Assembly: GCA_020723285.1 (NCBI GenBank)
Contig: DYJE01000006.1
Coordinates: forward strand, 1 to 64,000
Source of the DNA: Desulforapulum autotrophicum
Lineage (GTDB): Bacteria > Desulfobacterota > Desulfobacteria > Desulfobacterales > Desulfolunaceae
Reading direction: 5' to 3'
Length of the DNA: 64,000 bases
Shown: positions 37,276 through 47,073 of the stretch, piece by piece
How positions within the stretch are numbered: the first letter of the stretch is position 1
Layout: each line of letters starts with the position of its first letter
Notes under the pieces: model-generated
The model's input: only the letters and a program-made list of their open reading frames with translations
The model's database searches: none
Told to the model about the DNA's origin: nothing
Program-made: the position numbers and the translations under genes

Positions 37276-38382
37276 ATGAAAAAAAAAGACATTAAGGATT
37301 TTTCTCAATCAAAATTAGCCGAATGGCTCAAGGAAAACGGTGAAAAACCTTATCGTGCCGGCCAGATTTTCAAATGGGTCTATCTCCGTCAGGCGGACAC
37401 CTTTGATGCGATGACCGATCTCAGTAAAAACACCCGTGAATTGCTTGAAACGAATTTTAACATAGGTCGTCTTGAAAAATCAAACATTGAAACATCCCGT
37501 GACGGGACAAAAAAATATCTTTTCATGCTTGAAGACGGTGAATACACCGAGTGTGTTCTGATTCCGGGGAAAGAACGTTACACACTGTGCATCTCAAGCC
37601 AGGTGGGATGTGCCCAAGGCTGCCGGTTCTGCCTGACGGCTCGTGGCGGATTCAAGCGTAACCTCACCACAGCCGAGATCGTGGCCCAGGTCCGGGACAT
37701 TCTCCATGATCTCCCCAGAAAAGAAGGGGATCCCGAGACCGCCAAGCCGTTCCAAAACATCGTTTTCATGGGCATGGGAGAGCCGCTGGCCAATTTCAGC
37801 CATGTGAGCGAAGCCCTTGAGATCATCATGAACACCGATTACGGGCTAAAATTTTCCTCCCGGAAAGTCACCCTTTCCACCTGCGGCCTCATCAACCGGT
37901 TTCAGGAACTGGGCACACAATTCGGCCTGAACCTCGCGGTATCCCTGAACGCCACGGACAACGAAACCCGAAGCCGGATCATGCCCGTCAACAAAACCTA
38001 TCCTTTGGAAAGTCTCATTGACGCCTGTGTCCATTACCCCCTGAACGGCCGGAGCAAAATCACCTTCGAGTACATCCTGATGAAAGGTGTGAACGATTCG
38101 GAAAAAGACGCCCACGAACTGGCCCGCCTGCTTTCCAGGGTCCGCTCAAAAATCAACCTGATCCCGTTCAACGAATTTGAAGACTGCGAGTTCAAACGGC
38201 CGGATGACGCGGCCATCGAACGCTTCCTCACCATTCTCCTCGACAAAGGCTACACCGCCATCGTCCGGAAGAGCATGGGACCCGATATCTCCGCCGCCTG
38301 CGGCCAGCTCCGGGCCAATCAGATACGACCGGGTGAAATGGATAAAAAGGAAACCAGCGACACAACCGTTAAGCCAGACTGA
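37276..38382 (+). CDS. rlmN: Dual-specificity rRNA/tRNA A2503/A37 methyltransferase
   Basis: A 368-residue radical SAM enzyme that methylates C2 of A2503 in 23S rRNA and A37 in some tRNAs. CxxxCxxC is seen as CAQGCRFC, followed by GLKFSSRKVTLSTCGL; the catalytic C-terminal Cys lies in SAACGQL. I choose the ATG at 37276 because it gives the family length; the frame is open upstream to 37018 and into the ffh region. It is transcribed away from ffh. Confidence 0.94.
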   Translation: MKKKDIKDFSQSKLAEWLKENGEKPYRAGQIFKWVYLRQADTFDAMTDLSKNTRELLETNFNIGRLEKSNIETSRDGTKKYLFMLEDGEYTECVLIPGKERYTLCISSQVGCAQGCRFCLTARGGFKRNLTTAEIVAQVRDILHDLPRKEGDPETAKPFQNIVFMGMGEPLANFSHVSEALEIIMNTDYGLKFSSRKVTLSTCGLINRFQELGTQFGLNLAVSLNATDNETRSRIMPVNKTYPLESLIDACVHYPLNGRSKITFEYILMKGVNDSEKDAHELARLLSRVRSKINLIPFNEFEDCEFKRPDDAAIERFLTILLDKGYTAIVRKSMGPDISAACGQLRANQIRPGEMDKKETSDTTVKPD

Positions 38383-38625
38383 CACCGGACGCTCAAAGTT
38401 GATACCTTATTATAACCCTGTCCCGATCAACCGTCTGAAGTGTCCCTTTTTTATACGCCCACTTGCTTCAGATTCGGCCACCCAACATGTTTCAATGCCT
38501 ACGTCCGACATTGTCCAGGCAGAATAATAGTGCTTCGACCTGAAGAAGCCTGTCCAAAAGCATCAATCCGATGACCTTTTCAGCCAATGGGTTCACCGTT
38601 TCCATTATCCCTCGTTTCATAATTC

Positions 38626-39549
38626 TCACATGTATTGTTCAAAAAAATTATAATCCACTTCAAACACGATCTTAGGCTTTACTCCAATTTCCTGTTTTTC
38701 CATCATATCCATTAACATTTCAGCATCAATCAATTCGATAGGCGGAGCACCGTCTCGAACGGCTTCCCGTTTTGCGTCCTCAGAAAAATTCCCAGTGGTG
38801 ATCATAATGCCTTTGTCCGCTCTTCCAATCATCGCATTTCTCAAATCACCAACCATGGCCCTTGAAACGGTCCCCTGATAGCGTTTGCATTGAAAAATAA
38901 CCTTGAAACTGACAAACGGATTCAATTGAAGAGTCCCAAACCCGTCGAACCCACCATCTTTTCCCTTTGGCGTGACGTACAAGTTTTCAAACCCATGCAC
39001 ACGAAGGATGTACTTACATAGTTTTTCAAAGCCATCAGGTGAAATTCTTCGTAAAACACTCAACAACCCTTCCCTGTAAGACAATTCACTGTTTTCAATT
39101 ATTTTTTCATCTTCAGATTCTTCAATTTCTGTGTTTTCAGTTTGTTTTGTAACTCCCTGACGCTCTTTCCTTTCTGCGGCATGAATGGCAACCCATTTCT
39201 TGAAGATTTCTCTGCCATCTGCTTCAGTCAGTTTCGTTTCCCTCCCCTTCGGAGTCAACTTCCATATCCCTCTTTTTTCAGAAGAAAGATAGCCTTCCCA
39301 TACAAGATACTGTCGTGCCCAACAGACCTGATTATGAAACCGGGGTGTGCCAGATTCCATAAGTTCTTCTTTCTTTTCATCAGAAAGTTTCTGATTTCTT
39401 GCTATTAAATCAGAAACTTCATGTGGAGAACCCGAATCTCCAAGCGCCCTAAGAGCATCCAGAAGCGGCCCCATCCACAAAACAAATTCAGCTTTCTTAT
39501 TTTTTCTCTGTTCTGTTGAAGCCACTTTTTCTTTTATCTTTCTTGCCAT
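38626..39549 (-). CDS. Mrr-type restriction endonuclease, solitary
   Basis: A 307-residue protein with a winged-helix N-terminal domain (Mrr_N, ~20-120; LWMGPLLDALRALG and RRGIWKLTPKG-like positions) and a PD-(D/E)xK catalytic domain (~165-285): FEKLCKYILRVHGF, then Asp202 in GGFDGFG and QCK at 220-222 with TTGNFSEDAKREA. E. coli Mrr cleaves modified DNA (type IV restriction) and acts under pressure stress. No methylase or other subunit is adjacent. Between the domains lies an acidic linker. Target modification is unknown. Confidence 0.85.
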   Translation of the reverse strand: MARKIKEKVASTEQRKNKKAEFVLWMGPLLDALRALGDSGSPHEVSDLIARNQKLSDEKKEELMESGTPRFHNQVCWARQYLVWEGYLSSEKRGIWKLTPKGRETKLTEADGREIFKKWVAIHAAERKERQGVTKQTENTEIEESEDEKIIENSELSYREGLLSVLRRISPDGFEKLCKYILRVHGFENLYVTPKGKDGGFDGFGTLQLNPFVSFKVIFQCKRYQGTVSRAMVGDLRNAMIGRADKGIMITTGNFSEDAKREAVRDGAPPIELIDAEMLMDMMEKQEIGVKPKIVFEVDYNFFEQYM

Positions 39550-39650
39550 AATTTCCCTATTTTTTATCGCATCAAGCCTCTATTGAAGCATCCATAACGA
39601 GTGACTGTTGTGCTGAGTTATTAGTATCACTGAAGGTACTGCAACCATTC

Positions 39651-39688
39651 GACGTTGGATGTTGGATGTTCGGTGTTGGACGTTCCTC
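39651..39688. repeat. GTTGGA/GTTCGG short tandem-like repeat
   Basis: About four imperfect copies of a nine- to ten-base unit of the form GTTGGATGTT / GTTCGGTGTT / GTTGGACGTT lie between the GspE-like ATPase and the Mrr gene. I recall similar GTTGGA-type strings between genes in many environmental genomes; function is unknown. Confidence 0.5.
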
Positions 39689-39725
39689 TTTTCCATAGCC
39701 CCAACCCTCAACCTCATCGACTCAA

Positions 39726-41513
39726 TCAATCCGTCCCCCACGTCACCCGCAACACCTCCTCGCAGGTGGTCATCCCGCTCAGCATTTTCTGCACAGCGTC
39801 GCGCCTCAGGGTCACCATACCTTCTTCAACGGCCTTTTCCTTGATGGCCGTAACATCGGCTTCGGAGGTGGTCAGACGTCGGATGGCTTCGGTAAATTTG
39901 AGGATTTCGAATATGGCGATCCGGCCGAGATAGCCGGTACCCCGGCATTTGATGCAGCCCTTGCCCCGGTGGAGGACGGTATCGCCGGGCATGCCCGTAT
40001 CAAGGCCCATGGATTTCAGGGTTTCCTCGCTCACCGTGTAATCTTCCTTGCAGTAATCGCAGATCTTGCGTACAAGCCGCTGGCCCATGACCCCCACCAG
40101 GGTGGCCTGGATGATGTAGGAAGGGATGCCCAGATCCAGAAGACGGGTGATGGCTGACGCCGCGTCGTTGGTGTGAAGGGTCGAAAGGACCAGATGACCG
40201 GTCATGGCAGCCTGGGCCGCGTTTTCAGCCGTTTCGAGGTCTCGCATTTCACCGATCATGATCACGTCCGGGTCCTGACGGAGGATATTCCTCAGAATCG
40301 TTCCGAAAGTGATGCCTACGAGGGGCTGAACCGCAATCTGGTTGAATCCCTCGTGAACCATTTCGATGGGGTCCTCCACGGTGGTGATATTGATGGCGGA
40401 CGTGGAAAGTTTTCGGAGCGTGGAGTACAGCGTGGTGGATTTCCCACTTCCCGTGGGGCCGCAGACCAGAATGATGCCGTGGGGCATCTTGATGAATTCA
40501 TGGTAACGTCCAAGGGACTCCTCTGAAAAACCCAGAGCCGGGAGATCCTGGAACATGGTGTCCGGGTGAAGCACCCTCATCACCACCTTTTCGCCGAAGG
40601 CCACGGGCACCGTGGAAACACGGATTTCCACTTCCACACCGTCCTTGTCTGTTTTGATACGGCCATCCTGGGGTTTTCGTTTTTCCGCCATGTCCAGCCG
40701 TGAAAGGGCTTTGATCCGGCTCACAATGGCGTTATGCACTTTTTTCGGCAGTTTGTACACCACGTGAAGCATCCCGTCGATACGCATGCGCACATGGGTT
40801 TCGTCGCGCATGGGCTCGATGTGGATATCACTGGCGCGCTGGTCAAAGGCATAACCGAAAAGATGGTTCACAGCATTGATGATATGGTGGTCCGTGGACG
40901 GAAGCTCGTCCATGGATTTCAGTTTCACGTACTGTTCCAGATTTCCGAGATCCACGGCAGGCCCTGAGAACATGTTTTCCGCTTCGGCGATGGATTTCTG
41001 GAATCCGAAAAATTCATGGAGGTATTTGAGGGTATCGCTTTTCGAGGTGACCACGGCGCGGATCCGCATATTGGTCACCCGCCTAAGGTCGTCCATCACA
41101 TCCCTGTTGTGGGGATAGGGCGTGGCCACCACGAGTTCACCGTCTTTCATTTCAAGTGGGAGAACCAGGTGTTTCATGGCGAAAGACCGGTGCACCGTGC
41201 TGGTCACCAGATTCAGATTAAGCTTGAGGGGATCTATTTTGCGATAAGGGACGCCCCACTCACTGGCCAGCGCCTGAAAAATATTGTCTTCATCCAGTTT
41301 TTCCGTTTTCCGGTCGGCCCGGTTCATGCCGTAATTCACGATCGCATCCACCATGGTGAGTGGATGATCACCCTTTTTCACAGATGAATTTTTGTTTTTC
41401 AATATCACGCCCTGAAGAATACGTTCTTTGTTGGCGTGAATTTCCTTGGCTTGATCTTTTGTCATCAGCCCTTGTTTGACAAGGGCCTGAAGCACTTCTT
41501 TATCCTGAACCAT
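39726..41513 (-). CDS. GspE/PilB-family secretion or pilus ATPase
   Basis: A 595-residue hexameric motor ATPase. The N-terminal half has an MshEN-like domain (~75-170); the catalytic part carries Walker A GPTGSGKST (352-360), the Asp box TTVEDPIE, Walker B DVIMIGEMRD and the His box. A tetracysteine zinc-binding motif CDYC...CIKC lies near the C-terminus, as in GspE and PilB. It powers type II secretion or type IV pilus assembly; which one cannot be told, because no pilC/gspF, prepilin or secretin gene is present. AAGGGA precedes the ATG. Confidence 0.85.
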   Translation of the reverse strand: MVQDKEVLQALVKQGLMTKDQAKEIHANKERILQGVILKNKNSSVKKGDHPLTMVDAIVNYGMNRADRKTEKLDEDNIFQALASEWGVPYRKIDPLKLNLNLVTSTVHRSFAMKHLVLPLEMKDGELVVATPYPHNRDVMDDLRRVTNMRIRAVVTSKSDTLKYLHEFFGFQKSIAEAENMFSGPAVDLGNLEQYVKLKSMDELPSTDHHIINAVNHLFGYAFDQRASDIHIEPMRDETHVRMRIDGMLHVVYKLPKKVHNAIVSRIKALSRLDMAEKRKPQDGRIKTDKDGVEVEIRVSTVPVAFGEKVVMRVLHPDTMFQDLPALGFSEESLGRYHEFIKMPHGIILVCGPTGSGKSTTLYSTLRKLSTSAINITTVEDPIEMVHEGFNQIAVQPLVGITFGTILRNILRQDPDVIMIGEMRDLETAENAAQAAMTGHLVLSTLHTNDAASAITRLLDLGIPSYIIQATLVGVMGQRLVRKICDYCKEDYTVSEETLKSMGLDTGMPGDTVLHRGKGCIKCRGTGYLGRIAIFEILKFTEAIRRLTTSEADVTAIKEKAVEEGMVTLRRDAVQKMLSGMTTCEEVLRVTWGTD

Positions 41514-41577
41514 AATGTCCCTTTAACCCAATGATCCGGGGCGTTCTGCCCACATGACTTTCTGTAAATACCGGCCT

Positions 41578-41940
41578 TTACCAGTCATCATTGTCCTGGC
41601 CGGGTTCGGGCTGCATGATTTCAATTTCCAGTTTGGGATTGAGAACGAATTTTATTCGACAGCCTCTTTTGATGCTTTCCCTGGTCACAGACTGACCCCG
41701 ACTTGAATAGTACTGAATATCTTTGGAAAGGACATAATCCTGACCTTCAATGTATACACGGTCCATGGTGAACCCTTCAACAGCCCCTGTCTGGATGGGA
41801 TTGCATGAAGACGATCGGACGTGATCCTCATTGACCGGCGGTTCTTCCCCCGACAAGGCAGGGTTCGCAGAAAAGATTACAACCAGAACAATCACAAGGG
41901 CCCTGAGCCCTCCGAGGGGGTTTTCCATCAAGGTCATCAT
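41578..41940 (-). CDS. Small exported protein upstream of GspE-like gene
   Basis: A 120-residue protein with a signal peptide (hydrophobic stretch residues ~11-27, cleavage near NPALS-G). The mature part has two cysteines that could form a disulfide, a KRGCRIKFVLNPKLEIEIM strand pair and an acidic tail. It lies just upstream of, and in the same direction as, the GspE/PilB-like gene, so it may be a periplasmic partner of that system. I do not recognise a family. Confidence 0.65.
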   Translation of the reverse strand: MMTLMENPLGGLRALVIVLVVIFSANPALSGEEPPVNEDHVRSSSCNPIQTGAVEGFTMDRVYIEGQDYVLSKDIQYYSSRGQSVTRESIKRGCRIKFVLNPKLEIEIMQPEPGQDNDDW

Positions 41941-42371
41941 CGTCTGAAACGCCTCTTTTGCCTTGTTGTTTAAGCATGTTCTGACGGGCTATGCCGCATT
42001 TTAAGAGCCTGCACAGCCCTCGCAAGATAACCAGCAACGCCTGTACACGTTTAAGCCTCCGCTCACCCCCCGGTTTTTCACCCCTTTTACGTGCACGATA
42101 TCAATGGACTCCACGATACGCCACTTCTTTTTTTCATCGTCAAAGAGTCCACACACTTTTGATAGCATACCCCCCTTCAGATACAGGATCGGACTTAATC
42201 CGATGAAATTCATTTTTCATATTGAAATCCCATCAGTTGTATTATACGGTGATTGCCATACAATATAAAATCTATATCAAGTTCGTTAGGATATGGGGCG
42301 GACCGCTTCGTTTCTCGAAGTTTATTGATCTGCCTTGAAAATGGGGAATCATGCCTGGGGGAGGTTTTTGA
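41941..42371. other. Divergent intergenic region
   Basis: About 430 bases between the exported protein and the hybrid kinase. It should hold promoters for both directions. A minus-strand 70-codon frame at 42001-42213 is present, but I see no family match or clear ribosome-binding site. Just before 42372 lies GGGGGAGG, the kinase's ribosome-binding site. Confidence 0.4.
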
Positions 42372-45300
42372 TTGGCCAGACGCTCATCGTTTACCGAAAA
42401 TGGAGATCCAGCCGGACAATCCGGAAAACTGTTCAAATTCATTGTTGAAAATTCGAATCAGGGCGTTCTTGTGGTTTTGGATGCCCAGCCGGTTTACATC
42501 AACAAACGGATTCTCGACTACACCGGCTATACCCAGGACGAACTGTTTTCAAAACGGCTCGAAGACCTTATCCACGCCGATGACAGAGATGCCATCGGCT
42601 CCACCTACATCCATCCGGCAAAAAAAACGTATGCCGAGCCCACGGTGTCCTTTCGGATCATCAAAAAGACCGGGGAAACACGGTGGGTCGAAATGCATAC
42701 GGAATGCGTCGCCTGGGGCAACGATCAGGCCACCTTGTGCTTTCTCACGGACATCACCCAGCATAAAAAATATGAAAAAGAGCTGTCCGGTTACCGAAAC
42801 AATCTGGAAGAAATCATTTTAAAACGGACAAACGAACTTCAGGAAACCAGCAAACAACTGTCCGCCGAAATATGCCGGCGTGAAAAAACAGAGAGCGTCC
42901 TCAACGAAAACAGCGACACATACCGCCGGATTCTGGACGATATTCAGGAAGGTTTTTTCGAAATCAGCCTTTCAGGCAAGCTTTTATTCTTCAATAAAGC
43001 CATGTGCGAACTTTCAGGCTATTCCGAAACGGAGCTTGAGGGAAGTCATTACAAAACGTACGCGGCAGAAAAAACGGCAAAAAAACTCTACAAAGTGTTC
43101 AACGCCATCTACACCACAGGGAAACCCGCCAAAATCAGTGATTTTGAAATGATCAAGAAAGACGGCACCACCGGTGTCTTTTCCATATCCGTTTCGCTGA
43201 TCCGTGACAAAGCCGGGAAACCCACAGGCTTCAGAGGCGTGGGCCGTGACGTCACCCAGTTCAAAAAAACGGAGCAGAAGCTGGAACAGGCCAGAGACGA
43301 ACTGGAAAAACGTGTGGAGGCCCGGACTGCAGAGCTGATCCAGACCAACTTCGAACTGATCAAGGCCAAGGAAATCGCCGACCAGTCGGCCCAGGCCAAA
43401 ACCGAATTCCTGGCCAACATGAGTCATGAAATAAGGACGCCTTTGAATGCCATTATCGGCATGTCCGAACTTTTGATGAACACGGAAAATCCTGTGAAAC
43501 AGAAGGAATACCTGAAAATCATCCGATCGTCCTCGTTGTCCCTTTTAGACCTGGTGAACGACATCCTCGATTTTTCCAAGGTGGATACGGGAAAAATGGA
43601 TTTCAAATATGTCCAGTTCAACCTCCAGGATGTCGTCGACAACCTCGCGGATCTTTTCCTTGCCAAAAACATGTCCAAGGAGCTGGAACTGGTCATCGAC
43701 ATCAAAGCCGATGTACCGGAACTCCTTATCGGGGACCCGGTCAGACTGCGCCAGATACTGGCGAACCTTGTGTCCAACGCCTTCAAGTTCACCGAAAAAG
43801 GCGAAATCTGCATCAGCGCCGAAGTCCATTCCATGGAAAACAACCGGACTGAACTCCTCTTCTGCATCAAGGACACCGGCATCGGCATTGATCCGGTTCT
43901 TTACAAAAAGGGGCGTCAGGATCTTTTCGAAGCCTTTGCACAGGCTGACGGGTCCACCACACGGAAATACGGCGGAACAGGCCTCGGGCTTGCCATCTGC
44001 CGCAAGATCGTCACCATGCTGGGGGGTAAAATCTGGGTTGAAAGCACACCGGGCAAAGGAAGCTCGTTCTTTTTCACAGCCATGTTCAGACACAACGGCA
44101 AATCCATGCGGGTAAAACAGGAAATTCCATCCAAAATCAAAGCCCACCGGGTTCTCGTGGTGGAAGACAACCCCTCCACACTGATGGTGATCAAACGATA
44201 CATGGAAGCCTTCGGTTTCAGGGCGGATCTCTCCACAACCGCCGAAGACGCCCTTGAACGATACGAAGAATCCCTGACCCGTGATCCCTATTGCCTCATC
44301 CTCATGGACATCCGTCTCCCCGGCATGGACGGCATCACCGCGGCCCATATCATCAAGAAAAAAAAGGAGGCCCCGTCTCCGCCCATCATCATGATCAGCG
44401 CCGTGGGTCACGAAAACGACCTCGACAGGGCCAAAGAAGCCGGGGTTGACCGGTTTCTCGTCAAACCCCTTCGGCAGTCCCACCTGTTCGACACCATCAT
44501 GGAAATCTACGGTTACGAACCCCAGCGTTCCTGGGATTATGTGCGTAAAGCCAACCGTTTCGAAACATTCCCCGACATCCGCATCCTCCTGGTGGAAGAC
44601 AATGCCGTCAATCAGATGGTGGTGACGGAGATGCTCCAGATTCCGGGAATCACCATCGAGCTTGCGGGCAACGGACTGGAAGCCCTGTCCCGTCTGGCTG
44701 AACATAAATACGACGCCGTGCTCATGGATGTTCAGATGCCTGAAATGGACGGCATCGAGACCACCCGTGAAATCCGGAACACCCTGGGGTTCAATGACAT
44801 CCCCATCATCGCCATGACGGCCCACGCCATGTACGGCGACCGGGAAAAGTGTCTGGCCGCCGGCATGAACGATTACATTCCCAAACCTGTTGACCGTGAA
44901 CGGCTGCTGTCCATTCTCAAACTCCACCTCCAGTCCCCTGCCCTTGAAGGTGACAACGAGGTTGCCCTGGCAAACACTTCACCCTCAGGCATGATCCTTG
45001 AGAGCGGCAGTTCCATGCTTCCGGGGATCGATCTGGACGAAGGGCTCAAACGATTCGGAGATTCCTGGACCCGTTACATGAAAATCCTGTTGAGCTTCAG
45101 CCACAGCTTCATCGATTTTTCTGAAACGGTGACCCGGCTGATCCAGAGCGGCCTGTTCGATGAAGCGGTAATCCAGGCCCATTCCCTCAAAGGGACTGCG
45201 GGCAACATCTCTGCCAACCGTCTCTATGCTGCAGCGGAAGCTTTTGAAAAAGCGCTGAGGGCCAGGATTCCCAACGATATCGGCAAATCATTCGCCCGTG

Positions 45301-45674
45301 TGGACGACGAACTCCGTCTGGTCCTTGAGTCCATTCACCGGGTGACTTTTTCAGAAACCGAAACGCCAGATGACGCCATCCCCGATTCAGACCTTGAGCC
45401 GGAAGTCTCGTTCAATGCCGACAAAGTGTTTGAAATCATTCCCGCATTGCTGGGAACGCTCAAGGATTTCGACCCCGTGGATTCCGAATTCAGACTGGAG
45501 GAACTCAAAGGCTGTTTTTTCGAAAATCAGCCGCACCACGAGTTCGACTCCCTGATCCAGGACCTTGAAACCCATGTCAAGAACTACCATTTTGACGAAG
45601 CCATCGAGGTCCTTGAAAATCTGGGCGGCCAGCTGAAAATCATGGAAGCCGGGATTACGGAACATACGCTGTAA
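42372..45674 (+). CDS. PAS-PAS-HisKA-HATPase-REC-REC-HPt hybrid kinase
   Basis: An 1100-residue cytoplasmic hybrid sensor. Two PAS domains (~20-135 and ~180-295) are joined by a coiled coil. The HisKA domain has His352 in [12 protein letters not shown]; the ATPase domain has Asn469, DTGIGI and GGTGLGLAI. Two receivers follow with Asp646 ([13 protein letters not shown]) and Asp786 ([13 protein letters not shown]), then an HPt domain with His937 in [10 protein letters not shown]. No membrane helix is evident. The start is a TTG with GGGGGAGG seven bases upstream. All phosphorelay residues are present. A DNA-binding output is absent; the REC/HD-GYP gene downstream is a possible partner. Confidence 0.92.
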   Translation: MARRSSFTENGDPAGQSGKLFKFIVENSNQGVLVVLDAQPVYINKRILDYTGYTQDELFSKRLEDLIHADDRDAIGSTYIHPAKKTYAEPTVSFRIIKKTGETRWVEMHTECVAWGNDQATLCFLTDITQHKKYEKELSGYRNNLEEIILKRTNELQETSKQLSAEICRREKTESVLNENSDTYRRILDDIQEGFFEISLSGKLLFFNKAMCELSGYSETELEGSHYKTYAAEKTAKKLYKVFNAIYTTGKPAKISDFEMIKKDGTTGVFSISVSLIRDKAGKPTGFRGVGRDVTQFKKTEQKLEQARDELEKRVEARTAELIQTNFELIKAKEIADQSAQAKTEFLANMSHEIRTPLNAIIGMSELLMNTENPVKQKEYLKIIRSSSLSLLDLVNDILDFSKVDTGKMDFKYVQFNLQDVVDNLADLFLAKNMSKELELVIDIKADVPELLIGDPVRLRQILANLVSNAFKFTEKGEICISAEVHSMENNRTELLFCIKDTGIGIDPVLYKKGRQDLFEAFAQADGSTTRKYGGTGLGLAICRKIVTMLGGKIWVESTPGKGSSFFFTAMFRHNGKSMRVKQEIPSKIKAHRVLVVEDNPSTLMVIKRYMEAFGFRADLSTTAEDALERYEESLTRDPYCLILMDIRLPGMDGITAAHIIKKKKEAPSPPIIMISAVGHENDLDRAKEAGVDRFLVKPLRQSHLFDTIMEIYGYEPQRSWDYVRKANRFETFPDIRILLVEDNAVNQMVVTEMLQIPGITIELAGNGLEALSRLAEHKYDAVLMDVQMPEMDGIETTREIRNTLGFNDIPIIAMTAHAMYGDREKCLAAGMNDYIPKPVDRERLLSILKLHLQSPALEGDNEVALANTSPSGMILESGSSMLPGIDLDEGLKRFGDSWTRYMKILLSFSHSFIDFSETVTRLIQSGLFDEAVIQAHSLKGTAGNISANRLYAAAEAFEKALRARIPNDIGKSFARVDDELRLVLESIHRVTFSETETPDDAIPDSDLEPEVSFNADKVFEIIPALLGTLKDFDPVDSEFRLEELKGCFFENQPHHEFDSLIQDLETHVKNYHFDEAIEVLENLGGQLKIMEAGITEHTL

Positions 45675-45983
45675 TTTAAAAAAGCCGCAGTGAAACGTTC
45701 ATCGCGGCTTAGACGCGGCTCGTCTCACTACGGACCTGACCCAATCATAACCTTGACTTTTCCGGCTGATATTGTATTCATGATTTATACACCGATTAAA
45801 TTGAATGCTCTTTCGTGTTTCGAACAATGATCCGATTTTGAAAAAAAGCTGGCATGACAGGACAAGACGGGAGGGGATTATCCCATGCCATTTTTTTATC
45901 CGGAACAGAGAGACGTTTATTTTTGACGGGAACGTGCAGCACCATGATAACCTTGAGCCAGGGGAGACTGGGGTTATTAACCC
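45675..45983. other. Gap with a weak hairpin
   Basis: Just after the hybrid-kinase stop lies an AAGCCGC / GCGGCTT stem (about 45680-45708) without a T run, which may be a weak transcription end or pause. Just before 45984 a small GGGTTATTAACCC palindrome overlaps the ribosome-binding region of the next gene. No gene is seen. Confidence 0.4.
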
Positions 45984-47027
45984 ATGAGCATATTATCAAA
46001 CAGACGGATACTTCTGGTCGATGACACCAAGGCCAATATCGATATCCTTGTCCAGACCCTCAAGCAGGACTACAAGCTCGGGGTGGCCCTGAACGGGCCC
46101 AAGGCCATCGAATACTCGAAGTCCAACCGGCTCGACCTGATCCTGCTGGATATCCTGATGCCGGACATGGACGGGTTCGAGGTCTGCCAGCGCATCAAGG
46201 AAAATCCCCTGACCCAGTCGGTGCCCGTCATCTTCATCACAGCCATCGACGACCCCCAGCACAAGCGCAAAGGCCTTGAAATCGGAGCCGTGGATTACAT
46301 CACCAAACCGTTTGACATTTCCGAAGTCCGGGCGCGGGTCAAAACCCACCTGAGCCTTCGGATCACCCAGGAAGAACTCAGCAACCGCAACCTGATTCTC
46401 GAAGAAAAAATCCGGGAACGGACACGGGAACTCAAAGAAACCCAGGTGGAAATCATCAAACGCTTGAGCCTCGCCTCCAAATACCGGGACAACGGAACAG
46501 GCCAGAACGTGGCCCGGATCAGCCGGATGGCGCAAATCCTGGGACTTGCCGCAGGCCTCAACCCTGAGGAAGCGGAAACCCTGGCTCTTTCCAGCATGCT
46601 TCACGATGCCGGAAAAATAGGCATCGCCGATGCCATCCTCCTTAAAAAAGGACGGCTCACCGCCGATGAGTGGCGCGTCATGAAAGGTCACACCACCATC
46701 GGTTCCAAGCTGTTGTCCGGCAGCCGGTCCAGACTGATCCAGGATGCCGAAACCATCGCCCTCACCCACCACGAAAAATGGGACGGCTCGGGCTACAACC
46801 AGGGCCTCAAAGGGGAAGAAATCCCCCTCATCAGCCGCATCGTGGGGATCTGTGATGTGTTTGACGCCCTGATCTCAGACAGGCCCTACAAGCAGGCCTG
46901 GCCCGTTCACCTGGCGTTCCAGGAAATCGAACGGAAAAGTGGGACGGACTTTGACCCGCGGCTGGTCAAACTCTTTGTAGCACTTGAACCCGAGCTGATC
47001 AAAATCATCAAGGAAACGGCGGGATGA
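45984..47027 (+). CDS. REC-HD-GYP response regulator
   Basis: A 347-residue regulator: receiver domain with Asp56 (LILLDILMPDMDG), a coiled coil (~125-165) and an HD-GYP domain, the fold of c-di-GMP phosphodiesterases. The HD pair is His207-Asp208 in MLHDAGKIG, followed by MKGHTTIG and HHEKWDGSGYNQGLKG (262-276). The GYP tripeptide is GYN here and the first helix reads GTGQNVARI where ETGxH is usual, so activity may be altered. It likely converts a phosphorelay signal, perhaps from the upstream hybrid kinase, into a drop in c-di-GMP. Confidence 0.88.
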   Translation: MSILSNRRILLVDDTKANIDILVQTLKQDYKLGVALNGPKAIEYSKSNRLDLILLDILMPDMDGFEVCQRIKENPLTQSVPVIFITAIDDPQHKRKGLEIGAVDYITKPFDISEVRARVKTHLSLRITQEELSNRNLILEEKIRERTRELKETQVEIIKRLSLASKYRDNGTGQNVARISRMAQILGLAAGLNPEEAETLALSSMLHDAGKIGIADAILLKKGRLTADEWRVMKGHTTIGSKLLSGSRSRLIQDAETIALTHHEKWDGSGYNQGLKGEEIPLISRIVGICDVFDALISDRPYKQAWPVHLAFQEIERKSGTDFDPRLVKLFVALEPELIKIIKETAG

Positions 47028-47073
47028 CGCTCTTCTTCACCACGCCGCTTCAGACCGAATCACAGGAACACCC

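Noticed and set aside
38492-38620. A 42-codon minus-strand frame starting 5 bases after the Mrr stop (METVNPLAEKVIGLMLLDRL-like)
   Set aside because: It faintly recalls the N-terminus of acyltransferases, but it is short, has no clear ribosome-binding site and no conserved motif; probably a remnant or chance.
42001-42213. A 70-codon minus-strand frame in the divergent region before the hybrid kinase
   Set aside because: No family match, no convincing ribosome-binding site at a suitable distance, and it covers space needed for promoters.
43545-44927. A 460-codon minus-strand frame inside the hybrid kinase gene
   Set aside because: An antisense shadow of the kinase and receiver domains; no recognisable protein.
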